The notes below the pieces were generated by a model. That model was not told the DNA's origin. It ran no database searches and saw only the letters and a list, made by a program, of their open reading frames with translations. Source: Desulfobacterium sp. (GTDB taxonomy: Bacteria > Desulfobacterota > Desulfobacteria > Desulfobacterales > Desulfobacteraceae). From it: a stretch of DNA of 64,000 nucleotides. This document shows positions 44,392-53,305 of the stretch, piece by piece (position 1 is the first letter of the stretch; each line of letters opens with the position of its first letter). The stretch spans positions 1-64,000 of the forward strand of contig JAQYWC010000049.1 of NCBI GenBank assembly GCA_030145245.1. Reading direction: 5' to 3'. The translations under genes were made by a program, and so were the position numbers.

Positions 44392-47256
44392 ATGACGGTG
44401 ACAGAACTCCCTTCGGCCCTAGCCAAACAATTGAGGGACAGGCAGACAAACCTGGGTTCAAAACTCCTGGAAAAGGGCCTCGCGCTGCCAGGGGACGAAA
44501 TTTTCAAAACCAATCTTGACACGGCCCTGCTCTTCAGCGAATTCATTGCCTCAAGCATCATTCGCAGCCCGGAAACGTTCATGGACCTGGTTGAAACAGG
44601 GGATCTCAACCGCGCCTATGACCCGGGGGAATACGAACAACGGCTGGAAGCGGCCCTTGCCGACGTCACCACCGACCCTGCGCTTATCACCGTCCTCTCC
44701 ACCACGCGCCAGCGTGAAATGATGCGAATCGCCTGGCAGGACCTGACCGGAATCGCGGCCCTGGCACAGACCATGACCGATTTATCCGCCCTTGCCGAGG
44801 CATTTGTTGACAAAACGATCCTGCTTCTTTATGATAAACTTCGTTCAATTTTTGGAACGCCTTTAGACCGCCAGGGAGCACAACAGGGAATAGTTGTCCT
44901 TGGCATGGGCAAGCTCGGCGCCCGGGAGCTCAACTTTTCCTCGGACATAGACCTGATCTTTGCCTACCCCTCTATTGGCGATACCGATGGTGGTGGAAGA
45001 AGCTGTACCAACGAAGAATTTTTCACACGGCTGTGCAGGAATTTTTTAAAGGTGTTTGATTCAACCATGACTGATACAACGCTATTTCGGGTGGATACAC
45101 GGCTACGCCCCTTTGGGGCCAGCGGCCCCCTGGTAACCTGTTTTGCCACCATGGAGGACTATTACCAGACCCAGGGCCGGGAGTGGGAGCGGTATGCCCT
45201 GATCAAGGCCCGGCCCATTGCCGGGGATATTCCTGCGGGCAACCGGCTGCTCAACACCCTCAATCCCTTTATATACCGGCGCTACTTCGACTACGGCAGC
45301 TTTGAATCGTTCAGGGAGATGAAAAAGCGGATCTCCCTCCAGGTCAGGGACAAGAAACTCAAAAACAACATCAAGCTCGGTGCCGGCGGCATCCGGGAGA
45401 TCGAGTTCTTTGGCCAGTTGTTCCAGCTCATCCGGGGCGGGGTGGAGCCCGAGTTCCAGGAGCGGCGAATCCTCAAGATCCTGGAGCTTTTGCACCTGCG
45501 AGCGTGCATCGACCACCGCACAAGAGAAGAGCTGACCGGGGCCTATATTTTCCTGCGGCAAGTGGAGCACAGGCTCCAGGAGTATTGCGATCTCCAGACC
45601 CACGATCTTCCGGAACGCGCAAGCGAAAGGACACGGCTGGCCCTGTCCATGGGATTTGATTCCTGGCCGCTGTTTGCCCAGCGCCTGGATCACCACCGGG
45701 CAAGGGTTCACACCCATTTCAACCACCTGCTGGTGGAGGAGAAAGAACCTGAAAACGGGGAGAAAAGCCAGCTCAGCTACCTGTGGCAGAACCTCAACGA
45801 TCCCCAGTGCGGGGAATTGATCTCCGACAGTGTCAAGGGCTTTGACCATCCCGACAAGATCATCAGTCTGCTCAAGTCCCTGGAGGAGCATCCCAACACC
45901 AAGCGGCTCACCCCCAACGGACGGCGGCGCCTGAACCGGCTGGTTCCCAAGATCGTGCAAAAGGCAGGGGAGCAGACCGACAGCGAAACCGTGCTGTCCC
46001 GGCTGGTGGATCTGGTGATCACCATTGAGCGGCGCACCTGCTACATCTCCCTTCTCCTGGAAAAACCCCACACCATTGACCACATTGCGAAACTTGCGGC
46101 CAAGAGCCCCTGGATCCTGGAGTTTCTCTCAAAGCACCCGGCCCTGCTGGACGAACTCCTCGCCCCCAATGAACGCTACACCCCCCCGGACAAAAAGGAG
46201 CTTGAGGCGGGACTGGCCCGGCGGATGCACCTGATCCCGGTGTCGGACGCCGAATTCCAGCTGGAGGAGCTCTGCATCTTCCACCAGGTCAACACCCTCA
46301 GGATCGCCGTGGCAGACGTGAGCGGCAACTATCCCCTGATGAAGGTGAGCGACTGCCTCACCCATCTGGCTGAAACCGTGCTTGCCAAGGTGATTGAGAT
46401 CTCATGGCACCACACCGCGAAAAAGTACGGCACCCCTTCCGGGATGGAAAAAGACGGATCGGTCTCCCCGGGGTTTGCGGCGGTGGCCTATGGGAAACTG
46501 GGGGGCATTGAGCTTGGGTATAAGTCCGATCTCGACCTTGTTTTCATCCATGCAGGCGGGGAGGGCATGACCCGGGGGGGAACAAAAAGCATCGAGAACA
46601 CCCGGTTCTACACCCTGCTGGGCCAGCGGATCATCCACGCCCTCACCGTCCACACCCCGGCCGGCACCCTCTACGAGACCGACATGCGGCTGAGGCCCTC
46701 GGGCCAGTCCGGCATGATAGTAAGCCAGATCGACGCCTTTGAAGAGTACATCGCAACGGATGCATGGACCTGGGAACACCAGGCCATTGTCCGGGCGCGA
46801 CCCGTAAGCGGGGACGTTGCACTTCAAAAGCGCTTTATCCGCATCAGGGATGCAGTCCTCAGGGTCAAACGGGATCCTGCCTCCCTTAAACAGGAGGTCA
46901 ACCAGATGCGGGACCGCCTCCGGGACCGCCGTCTCAAAACCGGCCCCCTGGACCTGAAGCAGGGCAGGGGCGGCATCGTGGACATCGAGTTCCTGGTCCA
47001 GTACCTGGTGCTTCAACACAGCCATGCCCACCCGGCCCTCACCCGATGGACCGATAATGTTCGCCTCCTTGAGACATTGGCCAAGGAGAAACTATTAACC
47101 CCCACCCAAGCAGAGGAGATCAAACAGGCATACCTGCTCCAGAGAAAGTCGATTCACAGGCTCAACTTAAATGAACAAGAAGAGACAGCATTGTCAGATC
47201 ATTTGTTTGAAATCAAGGAAAGGGTCTTTGAGATCTACGAAAAGATCCTTTTATAA
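44392..47256 (+). CDS. glnE: Glutamine synthetase adenylyltransferase / adenylyl-removing enzyme
   Basis: Controls glutamine synthetase by reversible adenylylation. A 954-aa protein with two nucleotidyltransferase halves: the N-terminal de-adenylylating domain with GMGKLGARELNFSSDIDLIF near residues 165-184, and the C-terminal adenylylating domain with AYGKLGGIELGYKSDLDLVF near residues 700-720. Each is followed by a regulatory helical domain (GAGGIREIEFFGQ; GRGGIVDIEFLVQYLVL). Its position opposite the glutamate synthase operon links it to GS-GOGAT control. No glnA, glnB or glnD gene is present here. Confidence 0.96.
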   Translation: MTVTELPSALAKQLRDRQTNLGSKLLEKGLALPGDEIFKTNLDTALLFSEFIASSIIRSPETFMDLVETGDLNRAYDPGEYEQRLEAALADVTTDPALITVLSTTRQREMMRIAWQDLTGIAALAQTMTDLSALAEAFVDKTILLLYDKLRSIFGTPLDRQGAQQGIVVLGMGKLGARELNFSSDIDLIFAYPSIGDTDGGGRSCTNEEFFTRLCRNFLKVFDSTMTDTTLFRVDTRLRPFGASGPLVTCFATMEDYYQTQGREWERYALIKARPIAGDIPAGNRLLNTLNPFIYRRYFDYGSFESFREMKKRISLQVRDKKLKNNIKLGAGGIREIEFFGQLFQLIRGGVEPEFQERRILKILELLHLRACIDHRTREELTGAYIFLRQVEHRLQEYCDLQTHDLPERASERTRLALSMGFDSWPLFAQRLDHHRARVHTHFNHLLVEEKEPENGEKSQLSYLWQNLNDPQCGELISDSVKGFDHPDKIISLLKSLEEHPNTKRLTPNGRRRLNRLVPKIVQKAGEQTDSETVLSRLVDLVITIERRTCYISLLLEKPHTIDHIAKLAAKSPWILEFLSKHPALLDELLAPNERYTPPDKKELEAGLARRMHLIPVSDAEFQLEELCIFHQVNTLRIAVADVSGNYPLMKVSDCLTHLAETVLAKVIEISWHHTAKKYGTPSGMEKDGSVSPGFAAVAYGKLGGIELGYKSDLDLVFIHAGGEGMTRGGTKSIENTRFYTLLGQRIIHALTVHTPAGTLYETDMRLRPSGQSGMIVSQIDAFEEYIATDAWTWEHQAIVRARPVSGDVALQKRFIRIRDAVLRVKRDPASLKQEVNQMRDRLRDRRLKTGPLDLKQGRGGIVDIEFLVQYLVLQHSHAHPALTRWTDNVRLLETLAKEKLLTPTQAEEIKQAYLLQRKSIHRLNLNEQEETALSDHLFEIKERVFEIYEKILL

Positions 47257-47422
47257 CTTAAGTCTCCGGTAATAAACCGCTCCGCCGCGGCACGATTGCT
47301 CTGGTCAGACCAATTGATACCGATACCTATAAAGAAGGGTAAGGTCGGCATCATGTCATTTGACCGGCACGAAATGCTGGGGAGTCGATATTTCCAAGGA
47401 CCTAAAACAAAGGAGAAAAATG

Positions 47423-49156
47423 ATGAATGCACCAACCTGGGAGACCCCTTTCTGGCCCAAGGGCGTAGCAACGAATGTTCCTGATTACAACTTTCCTCTT
47501 TTCAAGCTTCTTGACGACTCAGCGAAACTTACTCCTGACAACGTATTCACCATCTTCAACGGCGCCACACGGACATTTGCCCAGGTAAAAGACACGGCGG
47601 ACCGGATCGCCAACTTCCTGGCCCGGAAAGGGATCAAGCGGGGAGACAAGGTGGCCATATTTCTGCCCAACATTCCCCAGTTTCCCGAAATCTTTTTCGG
47701 CATCCTCAAGGCCGGCGCCTGCTGCGTCAACTGCAATCCCGTCTATACGGCAAGCGAATTGAACCACCAGCTGAACGATTCCGAATCAAAAATGGTCTTC
47801 TGCATGGACCATCCCGAATTTTATCCCAACACGGTCCAGGCAATCAAGGGCACCGGGGTTGAAACCGTGGTGGTCTGTAACATCAAGTCCTACCTGCCCA
47901 AGGTCAAGGCGTTCCTGGGTTCTGTTCTGGGCAAAATCCCCAAGGCCGACCACCATGAACCCGGTCATCTCATGTATGACGACATGGTGGCCTCGTCCAG
48001 CCCGAACCCGCCCCAGATCGCGGTGGACCCTGCCAAGGACACAGCGGTAATGCTCTACACCGGCGGCACCACCGGGGTGCCCAAGGGGGCTGAGCTTGTC
48101 CACACCAACTTCACCTACGATGTCGCGGCCCTGGAGACCTACGGCCGGTTTGTCCACGAACCGGGCAAGCCTCCGGAATCGCCCAGGCGGGGCGGGTTTC
48201 ACACCTATCTCGGGGTGCTTCCCTGGTACCACAGCTTTGGCATCACCGTTGCCATGCTCGCGGCGGCAGGATCCAGCAGCAAACTTGTCTGCATCCCCGA
48301 CCCCCGGGCCGGTAATCCCCCGTTCAGCGAGGTGCTCAAGGCGGTCCAAAAGTACAAACCCACCCTGATGCCGGCGGTGCCCACCATCTTTGTGGCCTTT
48401 ACCAACCATAAAGATATCGACAAGTACGATCTCTCCTCCCTCATGGGCTGCTTTTCAGGCGGAGCCCCCATGCCTCCCGAGGTGTGCCGGCAGTTTGAGG
48501 AGAAAACCGGTTCCACCATATTTGAAGGGTACGGCCTCACCGAGACCTCACCGGTGGTGACAGCCAACCCCACCGACAGCGAACTGAGAAAGATCGGCTC
48601 CATCGGCTTTCCCATGCCGGGCACCCATGTCAAGATCCTGGATCTTGAGACCGGGCTCACCGAGCTTGCCAAGGGAGAGGACGGAGAACTGGCCGTGTGC
48701 GGTCCCCAGGTGATGAAGGGGTACTGGAAACGGCCCGATGCCAATGACGAGGTGTTCAGGGAGTTGGACGGCAACCGTTATTTCCTCACCGGCGACATCG
48801 CCCACATCGACGAAGACGGGTACATCCTCATCACGGACCGGAAAAAAGATATGATCATCGTGGGCGGGTTCAACGTCTATCCCCGGGATGTGGAGGACAT
48901 CCTCTACACCCATCCCAAAGTGGAGCTTGTGGCCGTGGTGGGAATTCCCGACGATCGCAGCGGAGAGAGCGTCAAGGCGTTCATCAAGTTGAAACCCGGC
49001 CAGACAGTGACAAAAGAGGAGATGAAACAGTTCTGCAAGGAGAACATGGCCGGCTACAAGCGGCCAAGACAAATTGAGTTCAGGGACGAAATACCCGTGT
49101 CCAACGTGGGCAAGGTGTTGAGGCGCGTCCTGAGGGATGAGGAGGTTACAGCCTGA
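47423..49156 (+). CDS. fadD: Long-chain acyl-CoA synthetase (AMP-forming), paralogue 1
   Basis: Activates fatty acids to acyl-CoA with ATP. The AMP-binding motif is YTGGTTGVPKGAELVHTN near residues 210-227, then FEGYGLTETSP, TGDIAHIDEDGYILITDRKK and the gate lysine in PVSNVGKVLRRVLRD. ATG 47423 is chosen because it has AGGAG at 7-bp spacing and starts MNAPTWETPFWP, matching the paralogue's N-terminus. Length 577 aa. In a sulfate reducer this would serve growth on fatty acids or alkane-derived acids; chain-length specificity is not readable. Confidence 0.92.
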   Translation: MNAPTWETPFWPKGVATNVPDYNFPLFKLLDDSAKLTPDNVFTIFNGATRTFAQVKDTADRIANFLARKGIKRGDKVAIFLPNIPQFPEIFFGILKAGACCVNCNPVYTASELNHQLNDSESKMVFCMDHPEFYPNTVQAIKGTGVETVVVCNIKSYLPKVKAFLGSVLGKIPKADHHEPGHLMYDDMVASSSPNPPQIAVDPAKDTAVMLYTGGTTGVPKGAELVHTNFTYDVAALETYGRFVHEPGKPPESPRRGGFHTYLGVLPWYHSFGITVAMLAAAGSSSKLVCIPDPRAGNPPFSEVLKAVQKYKPTLMPAVPTIFVAFTNHKDIDKYDLSSLMGCFSGGAPMPPEVCRQFEEKTGSTIFEGYGLTETSPVVTANPTDSELRKIGSIGFPMPGTHVKILDLETGLTELAKGEDGELAVCGPQVMKGYWKRPDANDEVFRELDGNRYFLTGDIAHIDEDGYILITDRKKDMIIVGGFNVYPRDVEDILYTHPKVELVAVVGIPDDRSGESVKAFIKLKPGQTVTKEEMKQFCKENMAGYKRPRQIEFRDEIPVSNVGKVLRRVLRDEEVTA

Positions 49157-49206
49157 TCCAAACGATCGGCTATTTAACATATCTGTTTAAAAAAGGAGTC
49201 CCGGGT

Positions 49207-49232
49207 CCCTGCCATGGCGTTCCATGGCAGGG
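49207..49232. repeat. Perfect hairpin between the acyl-CoA synthetase genes
   Basis: CCCTGCCATGG-CGTT-CCATGGCAGGG, 11-bp stem, no T-tract. It sits in the 110-bp spacer and may be an RNA-processing or transcript-stability element that sets the ratio of the two paralogues. Confidence 0.5.
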
Positions 49233-49266
49233 ATCAGGGCCCCACAACCTGCTTTAAGGAGAAAAG

Positions 49267-51000
49267 ATGAACACATCGCAATGGGAAACCCCGTTCTGGC
49301 CTGAAGGAGTCGCACACGACATCTCAAACTACCACTACCCCCTTCCCCAAGTTCTTGACAACTCCGCCAAAAAATACCCTGAAAATGTGTTCACCATTTT
49401 CAACGGAGCCACCAGAACCTATGCCCAGGTAAAGGACACAGCAGACAGGGTCGCCAACTTCCTTGCCAGCAAAGGCATCAAAAAAGGGGACAAGGTCGCC
49501 ATTTTCCTGCCCAACATCCCCCAGTTCCCGGAGATCTTCTTTGGCATCCTCAAGGCAGGCGCCGTATGCGTCAACTGCAATCCCGTATACACCCCCACTG
49601 AACTGAACCACCAGTTGTGCGATTCTGAAGCAAAGGCGGTGTTCTGCATGGACCACCCCGAGTTTTACAAAAACACGGTCCAGGCCATCAAGAACACGGA
49701 TGTGGAAACCGTGGTGATCTGCAACATCAAGTCCTATCTGCCAAAGGTACAGGCGTTCCTGGGATCCCTCCTGGGCAAACTGCCCAAGGCCGACAGCCAT
49801 GAACCCGGCCACCTCATGTTTGACGACATCGTAGCAGGGGCACGGCCCACGCCCCCCCAGATCGCCTTCGATCCTGGGAACGACACGGCCGTGATGCTCT
49901 ACACCGGCGGCACCACCGGCGTGCCCAAGGGCGCCGAGCTCACCCACACCAACTTCACCTACAACATTCAAGCCTGTGAGGAGTATTTCCGGCTGGTCCA
50001 CGACGGGGACGAAAAAGCGGAGAAAATTCGCCACGGCGGGTATCACACCTATCTTGGGATCCTGCCCTGGTACCACAGCTTCGGCATCACCAGCGCCCTG
50101 CTCTTTTCAGCCCTGTCGGCCAGCCGCCTGGTCTGCATCCCGGACCCGAGATCCGGCAAGCCGCCCTTCACCGATGTACTCAAGGCCGTTGAGAAATACA
50201 AACCCACCTTTATGACGGCGGTGCCCACCATCTTTGTGGCCTTTACCAACCACCCACTCTTGAACAAGTACGACATCTCCTCCCTCATGGGCTGCCTCTC
50301 AGGCGGGGCACCCCTGCCGCCGGAGGTGTGCCGGCAGTTTGAAGCAAAAACCGGCTCCATCATCTTCGAGGCTTACGGGCTCACGGAGACAGCTCCTGCG
50401 GTCTGCATCAACCCCTCCTTCACAGAGACCCGGCAGATCGGCTCCATCGGCTTTCCCATTCCCGGCACCGATGTCAAGATTCTGGACATCGAGACCAGCG
50501 ATACCGAGCTTGCCAGGGGAGAGGACGGGGAGGTGGCCGTGTGCGGCCCCCAGGTGATGAAAGGCTACTGGAAACGGCCCGATGCCAATGACGAGGTTTT
50601 CAAGGAGTTCAACGGAAAGCGCTATTTCCTCACCGGTGACATCGGCCACATCGACGAAAACGGCTATGTCCTGATCACGGACCGTAAAAAGGACATGATC
50701 ATCGTGGGCGGCTTCAACGTCTACCCCAGGGACGTGGAGGATATCATCTACACCCATCCCAAGGTGGAGCTTGTGGCCGTGGTGGGCATCCCGGACGAGC
50801 GCAGCGGCGAGAGCGTCAAGGCCTTTATCAAGCTCAAACCCGGAGAGACCCTCTCTGAAAAAGAGATGATGACCTTCTGCAAGGAGAACATGGCCCCCTA
50901 CAAGAAACCCAGAAGCATCGAATTCAGGGAGGAGATCCCGGTCTCCAACGTGGGCAAGGTGCTAAGAAGGGTACTCAGGGACCAGGAGATCAAAAACTAA
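49267..51000 (+). CDS. fadD: Long-chain acyl-CoA synthetase (AMP-forming), paralogue 2
   Basis: Tandem copy of the preceding gene, also exactly 577 aa. Motifs are YTGGTTGVPKGAELTHTN, FEAYGLTETAP, TGDIGHIDENGYVLITDRKK and PVSNVGKVLRRVLRD. The two proteins are nearly identical in catalytic blocks but differ in the substrate-pocket half (e.g. VAALETYGRFVHE versus IQACEEYFRLVHD; MLAAAGSSSKLVC versus LLFSALSASRLVC), suggesting different acid preference. AAGGAG lies just before the ATG. The 110-bp spacer contains a perfect hairpin. A bidirectional-looking terminator follows at 51009-51052. Confidence 0.92.
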   Translation: MNTSQWETPFWPEGVAHDISNYHYPLPQVLDNSAKKYPENVFTIFNGATRTYAQVKDTADRVANFLASKGIKKGDKVAIFLPNIPQFPEIFFGILKAGAVCVNCNPVYTPTELNHQLCDSEAKAVFCMDHPEFYKNTVQAIKNTDVETVVICNIKSYLPKVQAFLGSLLGKLPKADSHEPGHLMFDDIVAGARPTPPQIAFDPGNDTAVMLYTGGTTGVPKGAELTHTNFTYNIQACEEYFRLVHDGDEKAEKIRHGGYHTYLGILPWYHSFGITSALLFSALSASRLVCIPDPRSGKPPFTDVLKAVEKYKPTFMTAVPTIFVAFTNHPLLNKYDISSLMGCLSGGAPLPPEVCRQFEAKTGSIIFEAYGLTETAPAVCINPSFTETRQIGSIGFPIPGTDVKILDIETSDTELARGEDGEVAVCGPQVMKGYWKRPDANDEVFKEFNGKRYFLTGDIGHIDENGYVLITDRKKDMIIVGGFNVYPRDVEDIIYTHPKVELVAVVGIPDERSGESVKAFIKLKPGETLSEKEMMTFCKENMAPYKKPRSIEFREEIPVSNVGKVLRRVLRDQEIKN

Positions 51001-51008
51001 CCCATCCA

Positions 51009-51052
51009 TCCACACCCGGATGGCGGCCTTGGCCGTCACCCGGGTGGATTTT
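51009..51052 (+). terminator. Terminator between convergent genes
   Basis: An imperfect GC-rich stem (TCCACACCCGGATGGCGGCC with GGCCGTCACCCGGGTGGA) followed by TTTT. It separates the acyl-CoA synthetase genes from the convergent sigma-54 regulator. Confidence 0.7.
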
Positions 51053-51061
51053 CACCCCACT

Positions 51062-53008
51062 TCATCTGTGAACCAGCCTGAGACCATGGGTGTTTATTTT
51101 CCGCTGGAGGGTCCGGGTGGTGATCTTCAGCTCCAGGGCCGTATCGATCCGCCGCCATTGGTGCTTTTCCAGGGCCCTTAGAATGATCGCTTTTTCCACC
51201 TTTTCCATGCCATCCCGGAGCCCCCCCGCCTGGACGGGCAGATCCATCCGGGTTGAGATCTCCTCCCGGGGAATCTGGAGTTTTTCCTTGATAAAATTAA
51301 GGCTTCCCAGCAGGCAATACCGCTCCATGACGTTCTTAAGCTCCCTCACATTCCCGGGCCAGCCGTAGTCGACCAGGGCGGTCTTCTCCCGTTCCGACAG
51401 CCGGGCCGCGGGCCGTTGCCTCAATTGACAGAGGCTGGGAGGCCAGTTCTCATCCGCCATAAACGCCTTAAGCCTGGTGGAAAAGGGCGGCCGCTCCCGG
51501 TTATCCGGATCCCCGGTAGGTTCCCCTACCCCATTGCTCCCGGCAACCGTTGCCGGTCCCATGTTTGACCGGAACCCGGAGATGAAATGATCGATCAGTA
51601 GGGGAATATCCTCTTTCCGCTCCCTAAGGGGAGGCAGATGGATGGGAAGGATGTTGATCCTGTAATAGAAATCCTCACGCATCGTCCCTGTTTCCACAAG
51701 CGCCTGAAGGTTCCTGTGGGTTGCTGCGATGATGTGAAAATCAGAAAACCTGGGTACATTCCCACCAACGGGCAGGTGCCCGTATCCCTCGATGGCCCTC
51801 AAAAGCTTAACCTGCATGCCAATGGTGATCTCTCCGATCTCATCCAGAAACAGGGTGCCCATGTGGGCCGCATCGAGATATCCCTTTTTGTCGGCAGTGG
51901 CACCAGTAAACGCGCCCTTTTTGTACCCGAAGAATTCGCTCTCAAAAAGAGTTTCAGGAATGGCACCGCAGTTGACCGTGACAAACCGGCCCTCGCTTCT
52001 GTCACTCAGGTCATGGACAGCCCTGGCCACAAGTTCCTTGCCCGTGCCAGACTCTCCCAGCACAATCACGTTGGCCCTTGAATTAGCGGCATCCAAGATA
52101 TGACCGTACACCGTTTGCATGGCAGGACTCCTGCCGATGATGTCACAAAACCTGTAAAGCTCCCTGATGGAATGTTTGAGGCGCAAGTTTTCCTTTTGAA
52201 GCCTTAACTCATTCTTTTTCTGCTCGGAGATATCGGTCATGTAACCTTCCAGCATCAGGACGTTGAATTTCTCAGAATAGACCCCCTCCCCCTGTTCCAG
52301 CACCCACTTGTCCTGTCCCGAAGCGGTCCGGATACGATAGGTTATCTGGTACCCCTCCTTTTTCTTAAGGGCCTCGTTGATCTGTTCCCGAACCATTGTG
52401 AGATCATCCGGGTGAATGGTCAGCCCCTTGCTCCCCATAAGTTCCGAGGGAAGATAGCCCAAAAGCCGTTCACATCCCTTGCTGGCAAACCGGACGGTCC
52501 AGATATCATTGAGATCACAGCAAAAGGCCATGCCGGGCAGATTGTTCACCAGGGTCGAAAATTTCCGTTCGCTCTCCTTCAGGGACTGTTTCGCCATCTT
52601 CTGGGGCGTGATGTCGTGGAGCATCATCAGCATGGACGCAGAACCGTCCGCACAGTATATGGGAGTCTTCATGCGGAGGTACCATCGCCTGCGCACCGGG
52701 TCCGCGATCTCCTCCCTGAAGATCTTCTCTTTATGGAAAACCTTGTGCCCACACCAGGGACAGACCGAGTCCCTGCCGAAAATCACCCTGTGGCAAAACT
52801 CTCCTGTCACATTCCTGCCCATATACCCCATGAGCTGATCGTTCATGAATTCAATCCGATACTCCTGGGAACAGACATACAAGAGACAATCAAAGCTCTC
52901 GACTAGCTCCTCCGGCGTGGCATCCCCCATATTACCATAGGGGCAGAGGAGCTCCAGAAACGGCTTGTTCATGCACTGTTTATCGCTGGTGCACGGGATA
53001 AATTCCAT
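51062..53008 (-). CDS. PAS-domain sigma-54-dependent transcriptional activator
   Basis: A 648-aa enhancer-binding protein. Residues 30-130 form a PAS-like domain with an unusual Cys pair (CHRVIF...CPWCGHKVF). Residues 155-275 form a second PAS domain. The AAA+ domain has Walker A GESGTGKELVARA near residue 315, the sigma-54 contact loop GYKKGAFTGA, and Walker B GTLFLDEIGEI. An extra segment of about 50 residues (GPATVAGSNGVGEPTGD...) interrupts the region before the NVRELKNVMER motif. The C-terminus is a Fis-type helix-turn-helix. Position opposite the acyl-CoA synthetases suggests it may sense a fatty-acid or redox signal; this is inference. Confidence 0.9.
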   Translation of the reverse strand: MEFIPCTSDKQCMNKPFLELLCPYGNMGDATPEELVESFDCLLYVCSQEYRIEFMNDQLMGYMGRNVTGEFCHRVIFGRDSVCPWCGHKVFHKEKIFREEIADPVRRRWYLRMKTPIYCADGSASMLMMLHDITPQKMAKQSLKESERKFSTLVNNLPGMAFCCDLNDIWTVRFASKGCERLLGYLPSELMGSKGLTIHPDDLTMVREQINEALKKKEGYQITYRIRTASGQDKWVLEQGEGVYSEKFNVLMLEGYMTDISEQKKNELRLQKENLRLKHSIRELYRFCDIIGRSPAMQTVYGHILDAANSRANVIVLGESGTGKELVARAVHDLSDRSEGRFVTVNCGAIPETLFESEFFGYKKGAFTGATADKKGYLDAAHMGTLFLDEIGEITIGMQVKLLRAIEGYGHLPVGGNVPRFSDFHIIAATHRNLQALVETGTMREDFYYRINILPIHLPPLRERKEDIPLLIDHFISGFRSNMGPATVAGSNGVGEPTGDPDNRERPPFSTRLKAFMADENWPPSLCQLRQRPAARLSEREKTALVDYGWPGNVRELKNVMERYCLLGSLNFIKEKLQIPREEISTRMDLPVQAGGLRDGMEKVEKAIILRALEKHQWRRIDTALELKITTRTLQRKINTHGLRLVHR

Positions 53009-53305
53009 CTAAATATTCCTATCTCCAGTGTTATGCGCCATACCATACCACAGAACCCTCAAAAGGTATTACCAATTAAACATTCGGCCTGTTTTCAGAT
53101 TAAAACTAATCGACGCCAGACAAGACCCCACCTGGTTATAAGGCTCGTGGCTGCCGCACGGGATAAATCCCATCGGTTTTTCCCACCCCACAATGTCATT
53201 TCTTCCGTTATACCAGAACTTTCCCAATAAAGGTATGACCAATCTCGCGACCAATCTTTTTTCAGCCAGACCTATCGTCAAAAGAAAAAACCCGGCCCTT
53301 TAAAT
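53009..53305. repeat. Intergenic region with degenerate duplicate of the regulator's start
   Basis: 297 bp. Near 53225-53153 the minus strand repeats the upstream and first codons of the sigma-54 regulator: TTGGT.ATACCTTT, GTTCTG..GTAT and ATGG.ATTTATCCCGTGC occur in both. The duplicate would encode MGFIPCGSH against the real MEFIPCTSD. The rest of the reading frame to 53069 is unrelated, so it is probably a remnant. Confidence 0.5.

Noticed and set aside
53069-53281. 70-codon minus-strand ORF beginning before MGFIPCGSH
   Set aside because: Only the short block resembling the regulator's start is similar to anything; the rest has no coding character.
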